Assembly (NCBI GenBank): GCA_949775045.1
Contig: OX459097.1
Location: forward strand, 5,533,685-5,597,684
Source: Metridium senile
Taxonomy: Eukaryota > Cnidaria > Anthozoa > Actiniaria > Metridiidae
Reading direction: 5' to 3'
DNA: 64,000 nucleotides
Made by a program: the position numbers and the translations under genes. Within the stretch, counting starts at the first letter, position 1; each line of letters begins with the position of its first letter. Shown here one piece after another: positions 1 to 10,497 of this stretch. A model generated the notes under the pieces. The model was not told where the DNA came from. It searched no databases and saw only the letters and a list, made by a program, of their open reading frames with translations.

Positions 1-839
1 ACCTCATGTTCCTAACCAAGTAACTTGAATATTTTCTAGCCAATTCATTGTAAGGCAGTTCAAAAGTATAAGCCTGTGGCTTGTTTTTGAATTGTCTTGC
101 CATCGGGGATTTATATAAAAGCATGTGTGAATATGTATATAGATATAGATATTTTATCTGAATGTTTATTTTGTAAACAGTGTTTATCCTGTAAAATAAA
201 AATAAAAAAAATGTAACCTCCCCCCGATGGTTTATAGAAATAAAGATGATGGTTTATATAAATAAAGATGATGATGATGAGTACGATGGAATGGAATAGA
301 ACCTAATAGAATACTGGAATAGAACTGGAGACGAATGGGAGTAAATGAAGTCAGTAGACTAGAGAGTACGATGGAATGGAATAGAACCTAATAGAATACT
401 GGAATAGAATGTAGTTAAATGTAATAACTGAAATCGTATAGAATAGAATGTGAAATAATAAAGACAATACACGAGAGAGTACGATTTAATGGAATGGAAT
501 AGAAAATAGATGGAATGGAATGGAATATATAATAGATGGGAGAATACAATGCAATAAAAGAGAAGGAATGAAATAGACATAAAGGCAAAGAAATCCTTGT
601 CATATTGTTCAATCAAATGTATAAGAAATCATTATTTGTCAAACATGATCAATTTCCCTTTAGTAGCGGACGGACGTTTTGCCATTAACCTTTCCCCTGC
701 ATGAGACCGGTTAATAGCCTTTCTATAAACGAGACATCATGGCGAAAAGAAAGGAGGTCTCGTACTATGACATGCTTTTAACAGCATTTAGCGTTGGTTT
801 TGCCTTACATTCCCATGTCGTGGAGTTCCGGTTCTCTCC
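1..839. other. Non-coding DNA, probably Lhx2/9 intron
   Basis: No exon is recognisable. The stretch is AT-rich, with ATG-rich microsatellite near 247-280 and a purine-rich tract after it. The short open frames on the minus strand at 359-616 come from GGAAT-type low complexity and do not look like protein. Because the homeobox exon at 1927 begins with a 3' splice site, this sequence most likely lies in the intron upstream of it, but the preceding exon is not in the window. Confidence 0.5.
281..560. repeat. GGAAT-rich degenerate tandem repeat
   Basis: A 45-bp segment starting GTACGATGGAATGGAATAGA at 281 recurs almost unchanged at 366 and, more degenerate, at about 477. Between them are many TGGAA/TAGAA pentamers. 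This is a simple, degenerate tandem repeat. Confidence 0.75.
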
Positions 840-1016
840 GCTTCCTGTAACGTGGAACGTCCTCTTTTCTTATTTTTCCTATAACTTTTGAAATATCAAT
901 TTTGAATAACTTCCCTTGAGGGACACAAGATTATTAGCTTTTAGCTATTTAGTGCTACCCTCTTTAAATAAAATTTCTTACTTACTTACTTACTTACTTA
1001 CTTGCTTACTTACTTA
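840..1016 (+). mobile_element. 3' tail of a CR1/L2-like LINE with ACTT microsatellite
   Basis: The end has the form GGGACACAAGATTATTAG followed by CTACCCTCTTTAAATAAAAT and an (ACTT)n tail. This is how many CR1/L2-type non-LTR elements finish. It resembles the tail of the LINE at 21.9 kb, which also has GGCCACAAG, TACCCTC and AATAAA before a microsatellite. Only the tail is present; no coding part is seen upstream. The (ACTT)n tract continues after the MITE at 1166-1190. Confidence 0.5.
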
Positions 1017-1165
1017 GAGTGAAGTCGTGAAATAGATATACCCGTGAAATAGATATTAGACTAATACACCTTAGCAGTCTATAATTCCATTGTTTTCTTT
1101 TGTGTCTATTTGACTATTACACCTTGACTATTTAATTTTGTTTCACGGGTTAAATGTCTTCACTC
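1017..1165. mobile_element. MITE with TA target duplication (family A, copy 1)
   Basis: Inverted ends GAGTGAAG.C at both sides are flanked by TA at 1015-1016 and 1166-1167, as in Tc1/mariner-type insertions. The inner ends carry CCCGTGAAA. It sits inside the (ACTT)n tail of the LINE remnant, which shows a later, clean insertion. It has no coding capacity. A relative lies at 1580-1759. Confidence 0.7.
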
Positions 1166-1469
1166 TACTTACTTACTTACTTACTTACTTGTAGCTGTAT
1201 TGTCCGTTTCTTCTTTGCTGTCTTTGTTTTTCGCTTATAATAAATCAAACAAGCTATGACCACATGTATTGCCCATCGGCCATTTTGGTCTCACTGCTAT
1301 GTCAATCTTGAAAAAGAAAAGCGATTGAGAATGTTGCAAAAGTATTTCGCCAGAAACATCTTAGTCTGTTTACTGCAGCCTGTTTACTTTTTGCGCGAAA
1401 CCGCATTCCAAATATGGACGGGTCGATTGCTAACAAATTACTTAGATGTGTAACTTGAATGCAAATAGT

Positions 1470-1868
1470 ACACTTTTTGCTAATTCTATTGGTTTCTATT
1501 GTTTAATGTAGCACTATTTTGTAGTATTTAGTTTTTTATTTCATGGATATATTGTTTGCGCTTTATCCGTGAAACATTAGAGTGGTTTTCATTAACCTGT
1601 GAAACAAAGTGTAATAGGGAAAGAGTAATAAAGTGTATTAATGTGTAATAGTACTATTGAACAAATGATTATAAAACACAAAGTTAAAGCTAAAGTGTAA
1701 TAAAGTGTAATAAAGCATATTACGCTAAAGTGTGTTTCACGGGTTAATGAAAACCACTCTAGTAAATACTATCTATAAGTAGTACAATTTTTACTGATTC
1801 CATTGTTTTCTATTGTTTAATGTAGCACTATTTTGTACTATTTAGTTTTGTATCGCATGGATATATTG
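1470..1868. repeat. Direct repeat flanking a MITE
   Basis: About 85 bp around TTCTATTGTTTAATGTAGCA occurs at about 1470-1556 and again at about 1783-1868, with several differences. The second MITE lies between the two copies. The second copy reaches to within about 60 bp of the Lhx2/9 3' splice site. Confidence 0.7.
1580..1759. mobile_element. MITE with TA target duplication (family A, copy 2)
   Basis: Inverted repeats of about 28 bp begin GAGTGGTTTTCATTAACC and are flanked by TA (1578-1579, 1760-1761). The interior is made of short repeated AAGTGTAATA words. TA target and the shared CCCGTGAAACA inner end make it a relative of the element at 1017-1165. Confidence 0.75.
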
Positions 1869-1926
1869 CATTTTAATTTAAAAAGTTCAAAATGTCTTTA
1901 CTCATATTTCTTTCTTCGTTTCGCAG

Positions 1927-2243
1927 GATTTGGTCTCGGAAGTCCTGATGACCTTAATGGTGTAACAAGCGACGGGAGACCAAAGCGAGTACGGACATCA
2001 TTCAAACACCACCAATTACGCGCCATGAAAGCTTACTTTGCTATCAATCACAACCCAGATGCTAAAGACTTAAAACAACTCTCGCAAAAAACCGGTTTAA
2101 CCAAACGAGTTTTACAGGTTTGGTTCCAAAATGCGCGGGCAAAATTTCGTAGAACTGTGTGCAATTCTCAATCGCCATTGTCGCCATCTTGTGGAGAGAT
2201 TACACCGACAACTAACCTCCCAGAAACACCCACGGTCGTGTGA
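1927..2243 (+). CDS. Lhx2/9: LIM-homeobox Lhx2/9 (apterous class), last coding exon
   Basis: This is the C-terminal coding exon of a LIM-homeodomain transcription factor, a nuclear sequence-specific DNA-binding protein. A 3' splice site (TTTCGCAG) precedes 1927, and the exon starts in phase 1. The homeodomain spans roughly 1980-2158. It includes KRVRTSFKHHQL, AINHNPDAKDLKQL and helix 3 with VWFQNARAKFRR, so W48, F49, Q50 and N51 are present. The NHNPDAKDLKQL-QKTGLTKRVLQ block is characteristic of the Lhx2/9-apterous class. A short Ser/Pro/Thr-rich tail ends at TGA 2241-2243. The two LIM domains must be encoded by exons before position 1. No intron breaks the homeobox between LTKRVLQ and VWFQN. 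The open frame continues upstream of 1927 only by chance through the intron. Confidence 0.93.
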
Positions 2244-3000
2244 GGGATGCAGTGGAAATAACAGAGGAATTAATAGTGATTGCCGGAAAATATTGTTTTA
2301 ATCGCTTGGAAGAGGTAGAACTAGATCTTGGGCAGTTCAAGAAATAATTGTCTGATTTGGAACCAGTGGGATTGTATTTTAGAACTGAGCTACTAGAATA
2401 TCTTCCACGAACATTGAGAGAGACATTTATCTATTACAGGGGATAGCGAATGCAAGAGAAATATAGAAAGAGGGAAAAAAAATGACATTTAAATAAATGA
2501 AAACTTACAAAATGGAAACCTATAAACAGAGCGGACTTAAATGGCGAATGAATCAATTTTGTTCTCACTAAAAAAACTAGTACCAAGGCTTTTTGTTAAT
2601 ATTTTCAGTGCTTTGGAGTTGGGATTCCTGTGTTAAATTTAATTTGATCAAAGACACAGGTAGCCCAACCAAAACACAGACGGAAATTTGAAGCCTGTGG
2701 TTTCAGTTCAAATTATGAGAGTATCCAGGGCTATGAGCTGCCTGTGTTTTATGACGTCATAAGACACAGGAAGCCCGCTTTATAGTTAACAACATCTTTG
2801 GTACTAGTCGTGTAGAATTTCTACCACTAATTAATAAGCAAAAAAGGTTGGGTGGAGAAAAGAAATTGACTGATCATTGCCATTGTGATGTGTTTCAGAA
2901 TCATGTATATATATTAGTACATAATAACATTGTGATAGTCTATACCAAATATAAATATAAATGGTGACTTATTCAAATAAAGATTGTTCTCAACAATAAA
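2244..3000 (+). other. Lhx2/9 3' UTR and poly(A) signals
   Basis: After the stop codon there is AT-rich DNA with no coding potential. Two canonical AATAAA signals at 2976-2981 and 2995-3000 are the first good poly(A) signals, and the transcript probably ends just after them. A fold-back element lies inside (2576-2808). The UTR extent is inferred, not shown. Confidence 0.5.
2576..2808. mobile_element. Fold-back element in the Lhx2/9 3' UTR
   Basis: The outer inverted repeats ACTAGTACCAA (2576 and, reversed, 2798-2808) enclose further hairpins built on ACACAGG.AGCCC at about 2655 and 2764 and its reverse complement at about 2630. The same CACAGG.AGCCC word ends the elements at 3172-3562 and 23338-25029, so this looks like a MITE of a related family that became part of the 3' UTR. 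Confidence 0.5.
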
Positions 3001-3171
3001 CTTCGTCGGTTCATGTGGAAACAAAGTACACCAAAGTAGTTTTCACATGTTATTTTACGTTTCTTACCGTACGAAACGTTAGTAAGAGTAACATAACATA
3101 TCCCATAATATTGTACGTTAAAATGTTGCTACTATTCTCGGTTGGTTCCCAGAAAACCTCCTGGGGAGGGG

Positions 3172-3562
3172 CACAGGAAGCCCGACACTAAAAATGGCTG
3201 CGAGGGAGACTACCAGAAAACATCAACACGCTTCTTACTAGTTCTACTGTTAGTAATTATCATGTCGTAGCTAGACACAACTTAAAAGAATATATATACT
3301 AACGATGTGTGTATTTGTGTATGTAGGCCCTTCTAATAAGTGCCAAAACGCTTTTTTCTTTCCGCTGTTGAAGTCACTGAAAATCATTCTTTTGAAATGT
3401 GTACAGTATGTGAATGCAATTGAAATATTAAATTTTACGTCAGCGAGGAACCTAAGCGTAGCGGCAATCATAAAAAAGAATCTAAAAGACGCAGTCCATA
3501 AACGAAGAACGACGAAATAATGTCTCTGTTTCTAACACGTCTCCTACATTGGGCTTCCTGTG
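3172..3562. mobile_element. MITE with CACAGGAAGCCC ends
   Basis: A 391-bp segment begins CACAGGAAGCCCGA and ends in the inverted TTGGGCTTCCTGTG. No target-site duplication is evident, so it is old or its ends are eroded. Short open frames inside it (3305-3520 on plus, 3271-3471 on minus) resemble no protein family that I know. Confidence 0.5.
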
Positions 3563-3851
3563 TTATGCTTAACGTTCAAAACAACCTCGTCGCCAGGCCC
3601 TTGTCAGGAGCGTCCACCATTTTGAAAATAGCGATAGATAAGACCAGTGGAATGCGGTTGCGTTGAAAAGCGAGGAGACTGCGCACGACGCTAGATAAAA
3701 TGCAAATGTCCTAAAGATTTCTATGACTTACAGTTTAGGGTTACTTTAGTGAATAAATCCTCCTCATATTCCAACACTGGATCCCATGTGATGGTACGGT
3801 TTAAGAAGGCTGGCAGGATGCTGAAAAACAATTGCCACTGGTTTTTAAACC
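3563..3851. other. Non-coding spacer between MITEs
   Basis: I see no exon, RNA gene or clear repeat here. Confidence 0.4.
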
Positions 3852-3855
3852 TTAA

Positions 3856-4077
3856 ATTCCCATTTACACTAGCAATTTTGTCGCGCAACAGGAGCTGCGA
3901 TTTCAATGGAAATTTGTCGCCGCAATTTCGAATACGCTCGAATTCAGGAGACAGAAAGTCGCAGCAAATTGCACTAAATTTAGAGCATGTTCAAAGTAGC
4001 GTTGACAAATCTGCGATAAAATCGCCATTGAAATCGCAGCTCTTGTGGCGCGACAAAATTGCTAGTGTAAACGGGCC
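3856..4077. mobile_element. MITE flanked by TTAA
   Basis: Inverted arms of about 60 bp include TTTACACTAGCAATTTTGTC near both ends and are bounded by TTAA at 3852-3855 and 4078-4081. A TTAA target is typical of piggyBac-like and Kolobok-type elements. There is no transposase. The open frame at 3749-4081 is carried by these arms and is not a gene. Confidence 0.7.
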
Positions 4078-4126
4078 TTAAGGTTGAATAATAAAATAAA
4101 ATTGATATTATGATGATCATGCATGT

Positions 4127-4348
4127 TAAGGTCAGTGCAAACGGTTTCAACATTTGCTTCAACATCCGTTCGATTTTGTTGAATGGCAACGTTTAAACGC
4201 TTTTAAACTCTAGCTTTCAACATTGTTGAAACATATTCAATCGATGTTGAATTGATGTTTAAAGAGTTTGAAAGCGTTTTAACATTGTCATTCAACAAAA
4301 CCGAACGGATGTTGAAACCGAATGTTGAAACCGTTTTCCCGGGCCCTT
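4127..4348. mobile_element. Fold-back MITE, complete copy at the edge of segment X
   Basis: The left arm (GCAAACGGTTTCAACATTTG region, from 4127) and the right arm (ending CCGGGCCCTTA) are inverted copies about 75 bp long, with further short hairpins between them. Only its right arm is present at 22283-22351 and 52593-52661, where homology between X and the duplicated units begins. The rearrangement breakpoint therefore lies inside this element. Confidence 0.7.
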
Positions 4349-4363
4349 AGTATCTGTGGGAGG

Positions 4364-4540
4364 TGATGGTGATCATGATGATAAACATATGATAATGATC
4401 ATCAAAATAATGATAAATAAAAACATAAGTATTAAGAAATAAAATATTGGGGGAAATGTTAATTTTGCAGTGAAGTAGGTTCGAACTTGCAGCTGTTGGA
4501 TTGAAATGTACCGCATTAAAGCCTCGCGCCTCCACACCAT
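4364..4540 (-). mobile_element. Putative tRNA-derived SINE (X copy)
   Basis: Read on the minus strand, a head with GGAGGCGCGAGG and, about 45 bp on, a B-box-like GTTCGAACC is followed by an AT-rich body. It ends in an ATGATCACCATCACC-type tail. This order (pol III boxes, body, simple-repeat tail) fits a tRNA-derived SINE, but the A box is weak and no flanking duplication was found. Homologues lie at about 22,364-22,543 and 52,674-52,853. Confidence 0.4.
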
Positions 4541-4545
4541 GTAAA

Positions 4546-5220
4546 TTTGCATGATAAAAGATCTACTGACAATTGGAGATGAATGACTAGAAGTTTTTCG
4601 ATTATTATAATCGATAGTTGCTTATTTAACGCAAGGGGTTAACCTTTTATAGTCTAGGGGCTGGTTCTCTCCATCCCTGATCTTTTGACTACCACGAGTG
4701 AGGTTTTCTGTCGGGAGATAGCGCGGATGCCGCCAAATCTTCATTCTATACGTAAATCGATTCGATGCTCCAGCTTGATAGAATGTCTCGGAGGAATCGT
4801 CCCATTTTTTTCTTTTTTCATATTTTTCTTTTTTTTTTTACTAATTCCCTTTTTATGTCTTTTTTCTTCGAAGTTTTCTTTCATTTGGGATATATTTGTT
4901 TTGGCTAATTAAATGGTCTAACAGTATTATCCTCACCAACTGTTACTCTAGTTTCTTTGTAAGATTCAAGATTCATATTGCAGGGCGTTATTTGATTTGT
5001 TTACTCATTAAAGATATAATCACAGTTTCCGCCTTGATTTTTGCTATTTATTCCATGTTAGTCATACATGCATGCACATACATGCATGGAAATCTAGCTA
5101 TTTTTGGTTTTGTTGATGTTGATTTCATTGAGATACCACGAGCGCTCTGATTGGCTGGATACCATGTTTATATCAGAGTAATAAGAGACGCTTCATAAAA
5201 AAGTCAAAAATAAAAGCAAT
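4546..5220. other. Unique part of segment X, with empty transposon sites
   Basis: No gene is recognised. The segment carries a T-rich run at 4803-4870. GTTACTCTAG at about 4942 is the uninterrupted target of the 60-bp MITE. CTATTTA at 5044-5050 is the uninterrupted target of the 1.69-kb element. Palindromic ACATGCATGCACATACATGCAT lies at about 5066-5088 and is conserved in all three copies. Confidence 0.6.
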
Positions 5221-8200
5221 ATGATGATGCCATTGATGCTGGTTGTTGCTTACGGCTGCTGCTGTTGTTGTTATTATTATTGTTGTTTTGATGGCTGCAG
5301 TTGTTGTTATTGTTATGGCTGCTGCTGTTGTTATTGTTATGGCTGCTGCTGCTGTTGTTGTTATTGTTATGGCTGCTGCTGTTGTTGTTGTTATTATTGT
5401 TGTTGTTTTGATGGTTGCACTTGTTATTATTATTGTTGTTTAGATGGTTGCACTTGTTATTATTATTGTTGTTTAGATGGTTGCACTTGTTATTATTATT
5501 GTTGTTTAGATGGTTGCACTTGTTATTATTATTGTTGTTTTGATGGTTGCACTTGTTATTATTATTGTTGTTTTGATGGTTGCACTTGTTATTATTATTG
5601 TTGTTTAGATGGTTGCACTTGTTATTATTATTGTTGTTTAGATGGTTGCACTTGTTATTATTATTGTTATTTTGATGGCTGCACTTGTTATTATTATTGT
5701 TGTTTAGATGGTTGCACTTGTTATTATTATTGTTGTTTAGATGGTTGCACTTGTTATTATTATTGTTGTTTAGATGGCTGCACTTGTTATTATTATTGTT
5801 ATTTTGATGGCTGCACTTGTTATTATTATTGTTGTTTAGATGGTTGCACTTGTTATTATTATTGTTGTTTTGATGGTTGCACTTGTTATTATTATTGTTG
5901 TTTTGATGGTTGCACTTGTTATTATTATTGTTGTTTAGATGGTTGCACTTGTTATTATTATTGTTATTTTGATGGTTGCACTTGTTATTATTATTGTTGT
6001 TTAGATGGTTGCACTTGTTATTATTATTGTTATTTTGATGGTTGCACTTGTTATTATTATTGTTGTTTAGATGGTTGCACTTGTTATTATTGTTGTTGTT
6101 TTGATGGTTGCACTTGTTATTATTATTGTTGTTTTGATGGTTGCACTTGTTATTATTATTGTTATTTTGATGGTTGAACTTGTTATTATTATTGTTGTTT
6201 AGATGGTTGCACTTGTTATTATTGTTGTTTTGATGGCTGCACTTGTTATTATTATTGTTGTTATTTTGATGGTTGCACTTGTTATTATTGTTGTTATTTT
6301 GATGGTTGCACTTGTTATTATTATTGTTGTTTAGATGGTTGCACTTGCTATTATAATTGTTATTTTGATGGTTGCACTTGTTATTATTATTGTTGTTTAG
6401 ATGGTTGCACTTGTTATTATTGTTGTTGTTTTGATGGTTGCACTTGTTATTATTATTGTTGTTTTGATGGTTGCACTTGTTATTATTATTGTTATTTTGA
6501 TGGTTGCACTTGTTATTATTATTGTTATTTTGATGGTTGCACTTGTTATTATTGTTGTTATTTTGATGGTTGCACTTGTTATTATTATTGTTGTTTAGAT
6601 GGTTGCACTTGTTATTATTATTGTTGTTTAGATGGTTGCACTTGTTATTATTATTGTTGTTTTGATGGTTGCACTTGTTATTATTATTGTTGTTTAGATG
6701 GTTGCACTTGTTATTATTATTGTTATTTTGATGGTTGCACTTGTTATTATTATTGTTGTTTAGATGGTTGCACTTGCTATTATAATTGTTATTTTGATGG
6801 TTGCACTTGTTATTATTATTGTTGTTTAGATGGTTGCACTTGTTATTATTATTGTTGTTTAGATGGTTGCACTTGCTATTATAATTGTTATTTTGATGGT
6901 TGCACTTGTTATTATTATTGTTGTTTAGATGGTTGCACTTGTTATTATTGTTGTTGTTTTGATGGTTGCACTTGTTATTATTATTGTTGTTTTGATGGTT
7001 GCACTTGTTATTATTATTGTTATTTTGATGGTTGCACTTGTTATTATTATTGTTATTTTGATGGTTGCACTTGTTATTATTGTTGTTATTTTGATGGTTG
7101 CACTTGTTATTATTATTGTTGTTTAGATGGTTGCACTTGTTATTATTATTGTTGTTTAGATGGTTGCACTTGTTATTATTATTGTTGTTTTGATGGTTGC
7201 ACTTGTTATTATTATTGTTGTTTAGATGGTTGCACTTGTTATTATTATTGTTATTTTGATGGTTGCACTTGTTATTATTATTGTTGTTTAGATGGTTGCA
7301 CTTGCTATTATAATTGTTATTTTGATGGTTGCACTTGTTATTATTATTGTTGTTTAGATGGTTGCACTTGTTATTATTGTTGTTGTTTTGATGGTTGCAC
7401 TTGTTATTATTATTGTTGTTTTGATGGTTGCACTTGTTATTATTATTGTTATTTTGATGGTTGCACTTGTTATTATTATTGTTGTTTAGATGGTTGCACT
7501 TGTTATTATTGTTGTTTTGATGGCTGCACTTGTTATTATTATTGTTGTTATTTTGATGGTTGCACTTGTTATTATTGTTGTTATTTTGATGGTTGCACTT
7601 GTTATTATTATTGTTGTTTAGATGGTTGCACTTGTTATTATTATTGTTGTTTTGATGGTTGCACTTGTTATTATTATTGTTATTTTGATGGTTGCACTTG
7701 TTATTATTATTGTTATTTTGATGGCTGCACTTGTTATTATTATTGTTGTTTAGATGGTTGCACTTGTTATTATTATTGTTGTTTAGATGGTTGCACTTGT
7801 TATTATTATTGTTGTTTAGATGGCTGCACTTGTTATTATTATTGTTATTTTGATGGCTGCACTTGTTATTATTATTGTTGTTTAGATGGTTGCACTTGTT
7901 ATTATTATTGTTGTTTAGATGGCTGCACTTGTTATTATTATTGTTATTTTGATGGCTGCACTTGTTATTATTATTGTTGTTTAGATGGTTGCACTTGTTA
8001 TTATTATTGTTGTTTAGATGGTTGCACTTGTTATTATTATTGTTGTTTAGATGGTTGCACTTGTTATTATTATTGTTATTTTGATGGCTGCACTTGTTAT
8101 TATTGTTGTTATTTTGATGGTTGCACTTGTTATTATTATTGTTGTTTTGATGGCTGCACTTGTTATTATTATTGTTGTTTAGATGGTTGCACTTGTTATT

Positions 8201-9590
8201 ATTATTGTTGTTTAGATGGCTGCACTTGTTATTATTATTGTTGTTTAGATGGTTGCACTTGTTATTATTGTTGTTATTTTGATGGCTGCACTTGTTATTA
8301 TTATTGTTGTTTAGATGGCTGCACTTGTTATTATTATTGTTGTTTAGATGGTTGCACTTGTTATTATTATTGTTGTTTAGATGGTTGCACTTGTTATTAT
8401 TATTGTTGTTTAGATGGTTGCACTTGTTATTATTATTGTTGTTTAGATGGTTGCACTTGTTATTATTATTGTTATTTTGATGGTTGCACTTGTTATTATT
8501 ATTGTTATTTTGATGGTTGCACTTGTTATTATTGTTGTTATTTTGATGGTTGCACTTGTTATTATTATTGTTGTTTAGATGGTTGCACTTGTTATTATTA
8601 TTGTTGTTTAGATGGTTGCACTTGTTATTATTATTGTTATTTTGATGGTTGCACTTGTTATTATTATTGTTGTTTTGATGGTTGCACTTGTTATTATTAT
8701 TGTTGTTTTGATGGTTGCACTTGTTATTATTATTGTTGTTTTGATGGCTACACTTGTTGTTATTGTTATGACTGTACTTGTGGCAGTTGTTGTTATTGTT
8801 ATGACTGTACTTGTGGCAGTTGTTGTTATTGTTATGACTGTTGCAGTTGTTGTTATTGTTATGACTGTTGCAGTTGTTGTTATTGTTATGACTGTACTTG
8901 TGGCAGTTGTTGTTATTGTTATGACTGTACTTGTGGCAGTTGTTGTTATTGTTATGACTGTACTTGTGGCAGTTGTTGTTATTGTTATGACTGTTGCAGT
9001 TGTTGTTATTGTTATGACTGTGGCAGCTGTTGTTATTGTTATTCTGATTGTTACTGTTGTTGTTATTATTGTTATTGTTATGACTGTTGCAGTTGTTGTT
9101 ATTGTTATGACTGTGGCAGCTGTTGTTATTGTTATTCTGATTGTTACTGTTGTTGTTATTATTGTTATTGTTATGACTGTTGCAGTTGTTGTTATTGTTA
9201 TTCTGATTGTTACTGTTGTTGTTATTATTATTGTTGTTTTGATGGCTGCAGTTGTTGTTATTGTTATGACTGTTGCAGTTGTTGTTATTGTTATTCTGAT
9301 TGTTACTGTTGTTGTTATTATTGTTATTGTTATGACTGTTGCAGTTGTTGTTATTGTTATTCTGATTGTTACTGTTGTTGTTATTATTGTTATTGTTATG
9401 ACTGTTGCAGTTGTTGTTATTGTTATTCTGATTGTTACTGTTGTTATTATTATTATTGTTGTTTTGATGACTACACTTGTTGTTATTGTTATGACTGTGG
9501 CAGTTGTTGTGATTGTTATGACTGTGGCAGTTGTTGTTATTGTTATTCTGATTGTTACTGTTGTTGCTTCTATTATCCTAAGATATGATC
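5221..9590. repeat. Expanded 33-bp GT-rich minisatellite in segment X
   Basis: After a GCTGCTGTTGTTGTT-type start, a 33-bp unit (GATGGTTGCACTTGTTATTA, then TTATTGTTGTTTA) repeats about 100 times from about 5405 to 8745. Variants end in TTTAGA, TTTTGA or TATTTTGA, or lose or gain 3 bp. From 8746 to 9560 the units change to 27- and 33-bp forms built on GTTGTTATTGTTATGACTGT. A block at about 6389-6598 recurs at 6917-7126, giving a 528-bp higher-order period of 16 units. The long open frames (Cys/Tyr-rich or Val/Ile-rich) follow from period lengths divisible by three, and I do not call them genes. Confidence 0.95.
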
Positions 9591-9599
9591 TTTTAATTT

Positions 9600-10497
9600 C
9601 ACTTTAAACGTATCGCTTACTAACACGGATACTGGGACAAAACATTGATAAAACATTAAGACAATCAAATCTTAAATAAGAAACATAAGTGATTATTCTC
9701 AATTCCGCTTTCACGACGTAGATGCTATTGACAAAAAATAGGTGTATGCTTATAATTTCTATCTATCTTTGAACGAACTTTCCCTAGCTAGGTGTATTCC
9801 TATATTTCCTTTCTGTCTTGGAATGACCCATCGCCTTCGAAAACCTTTTAAAAATAGATGTAAGGCTATAATTTCTTTCCGTTTTAAAACGACTTAACGC
9901 TCCTGACAACCTGTTTTAAAATAGTTGTACATTGTGTAATTTGTTGCTTTAATCTCTCGTGTCCCTAGCCTTTGATTATCGACACGCGATCTGCTGTAAA
10001 ACAGCAAGAATCTGCACTACTGATAAATTTAGTGGCTTTCTTAATTTGTACCGACCAATTACATCCAATCTTCGCGCTCCTATGCGGTAAACGATAAAAA
10101 ACAGTTCGTATCTCTCACTCAATTGATTTACATGGTAGGAAATCTTTAACACCTTCAAAATGGGTAGTGCCCAATAGATGAGCTTATCTTTAGTACCAAT
10201 TACACTACAAGTGGGAGCTTTTCAGTGGCTTAGTAACCGAGCTATTTACCGTCAAACTACTTGCTAAACACCACTAGCGATTCGCTCTTGTTGTTAATTA
10301 AGACTATGAACAACGAAAATAAATGATTGATTGGGTTACAGGTTTTCTTATAGCATCGGAGAATTACTATCGACTCGATTAATGTGTTGAACAAGTTCGC
10401 GTATTTTGCGCATCCCAATGAGACAATATTGATTGTAGACTAGGAACGATATCAAAATAGGAGGACCTGTGATTATCACCGTCGAGAAGGTGTTGCT
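9600..10497. other. Right flank of segment X, non-coding
   Basis: This is homologous to 26,148-27,061 and 56,445-57,358. The first 380 bp differ by about 10% from the unit copies, and the last 500 bp look identical. No gene is seen; the open frame at 9976-10158 does not resemble a protein. Confidence 0.6.

Larger units (their letters stand above)
4283..10497. repeat. Segment X: diverged third copy of 22,283-27,061
   Basis: Colinear homology runs from the right arm of the fold-back MITE to GTGTTGCTAAC at 10,497. By eye the left part (4.4-4.7 kb) differs by about 15% from the unit copies, but about 500 bp at the right end (9,990-10,497) look identical. X lacks the 60-bp and 1.69-kb insertions of the units and has a much longer minisatellite. 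After 10,497 it joins the start of U1, with AAC shared at the joint. Confidence 0.85.

Noticed and set aside
1833..1926. Upstream extension of the homeobox frame
   Set aside because: A good TTTCGCAG acceptor lies at 1926. The extension reads AT-rich intron including part of a direct repeat.
3749..4081. 110-aa frame
   Set aside because: Mostly encoded by the arms of the TTAA-flanked MITE.
4478..4500. Possible functional tRNA around GGTTCGAAC
   Set aside because: No acceptor stem or anticodon arm could be drawn; at most a tRNA-derived SINE on the other strand.
5400..8745. Regular 33-bp repeats considered as a CRISPR array
   Set aside because: No unique spacers between units; a plain minisatellite in a eukaryotic genome.
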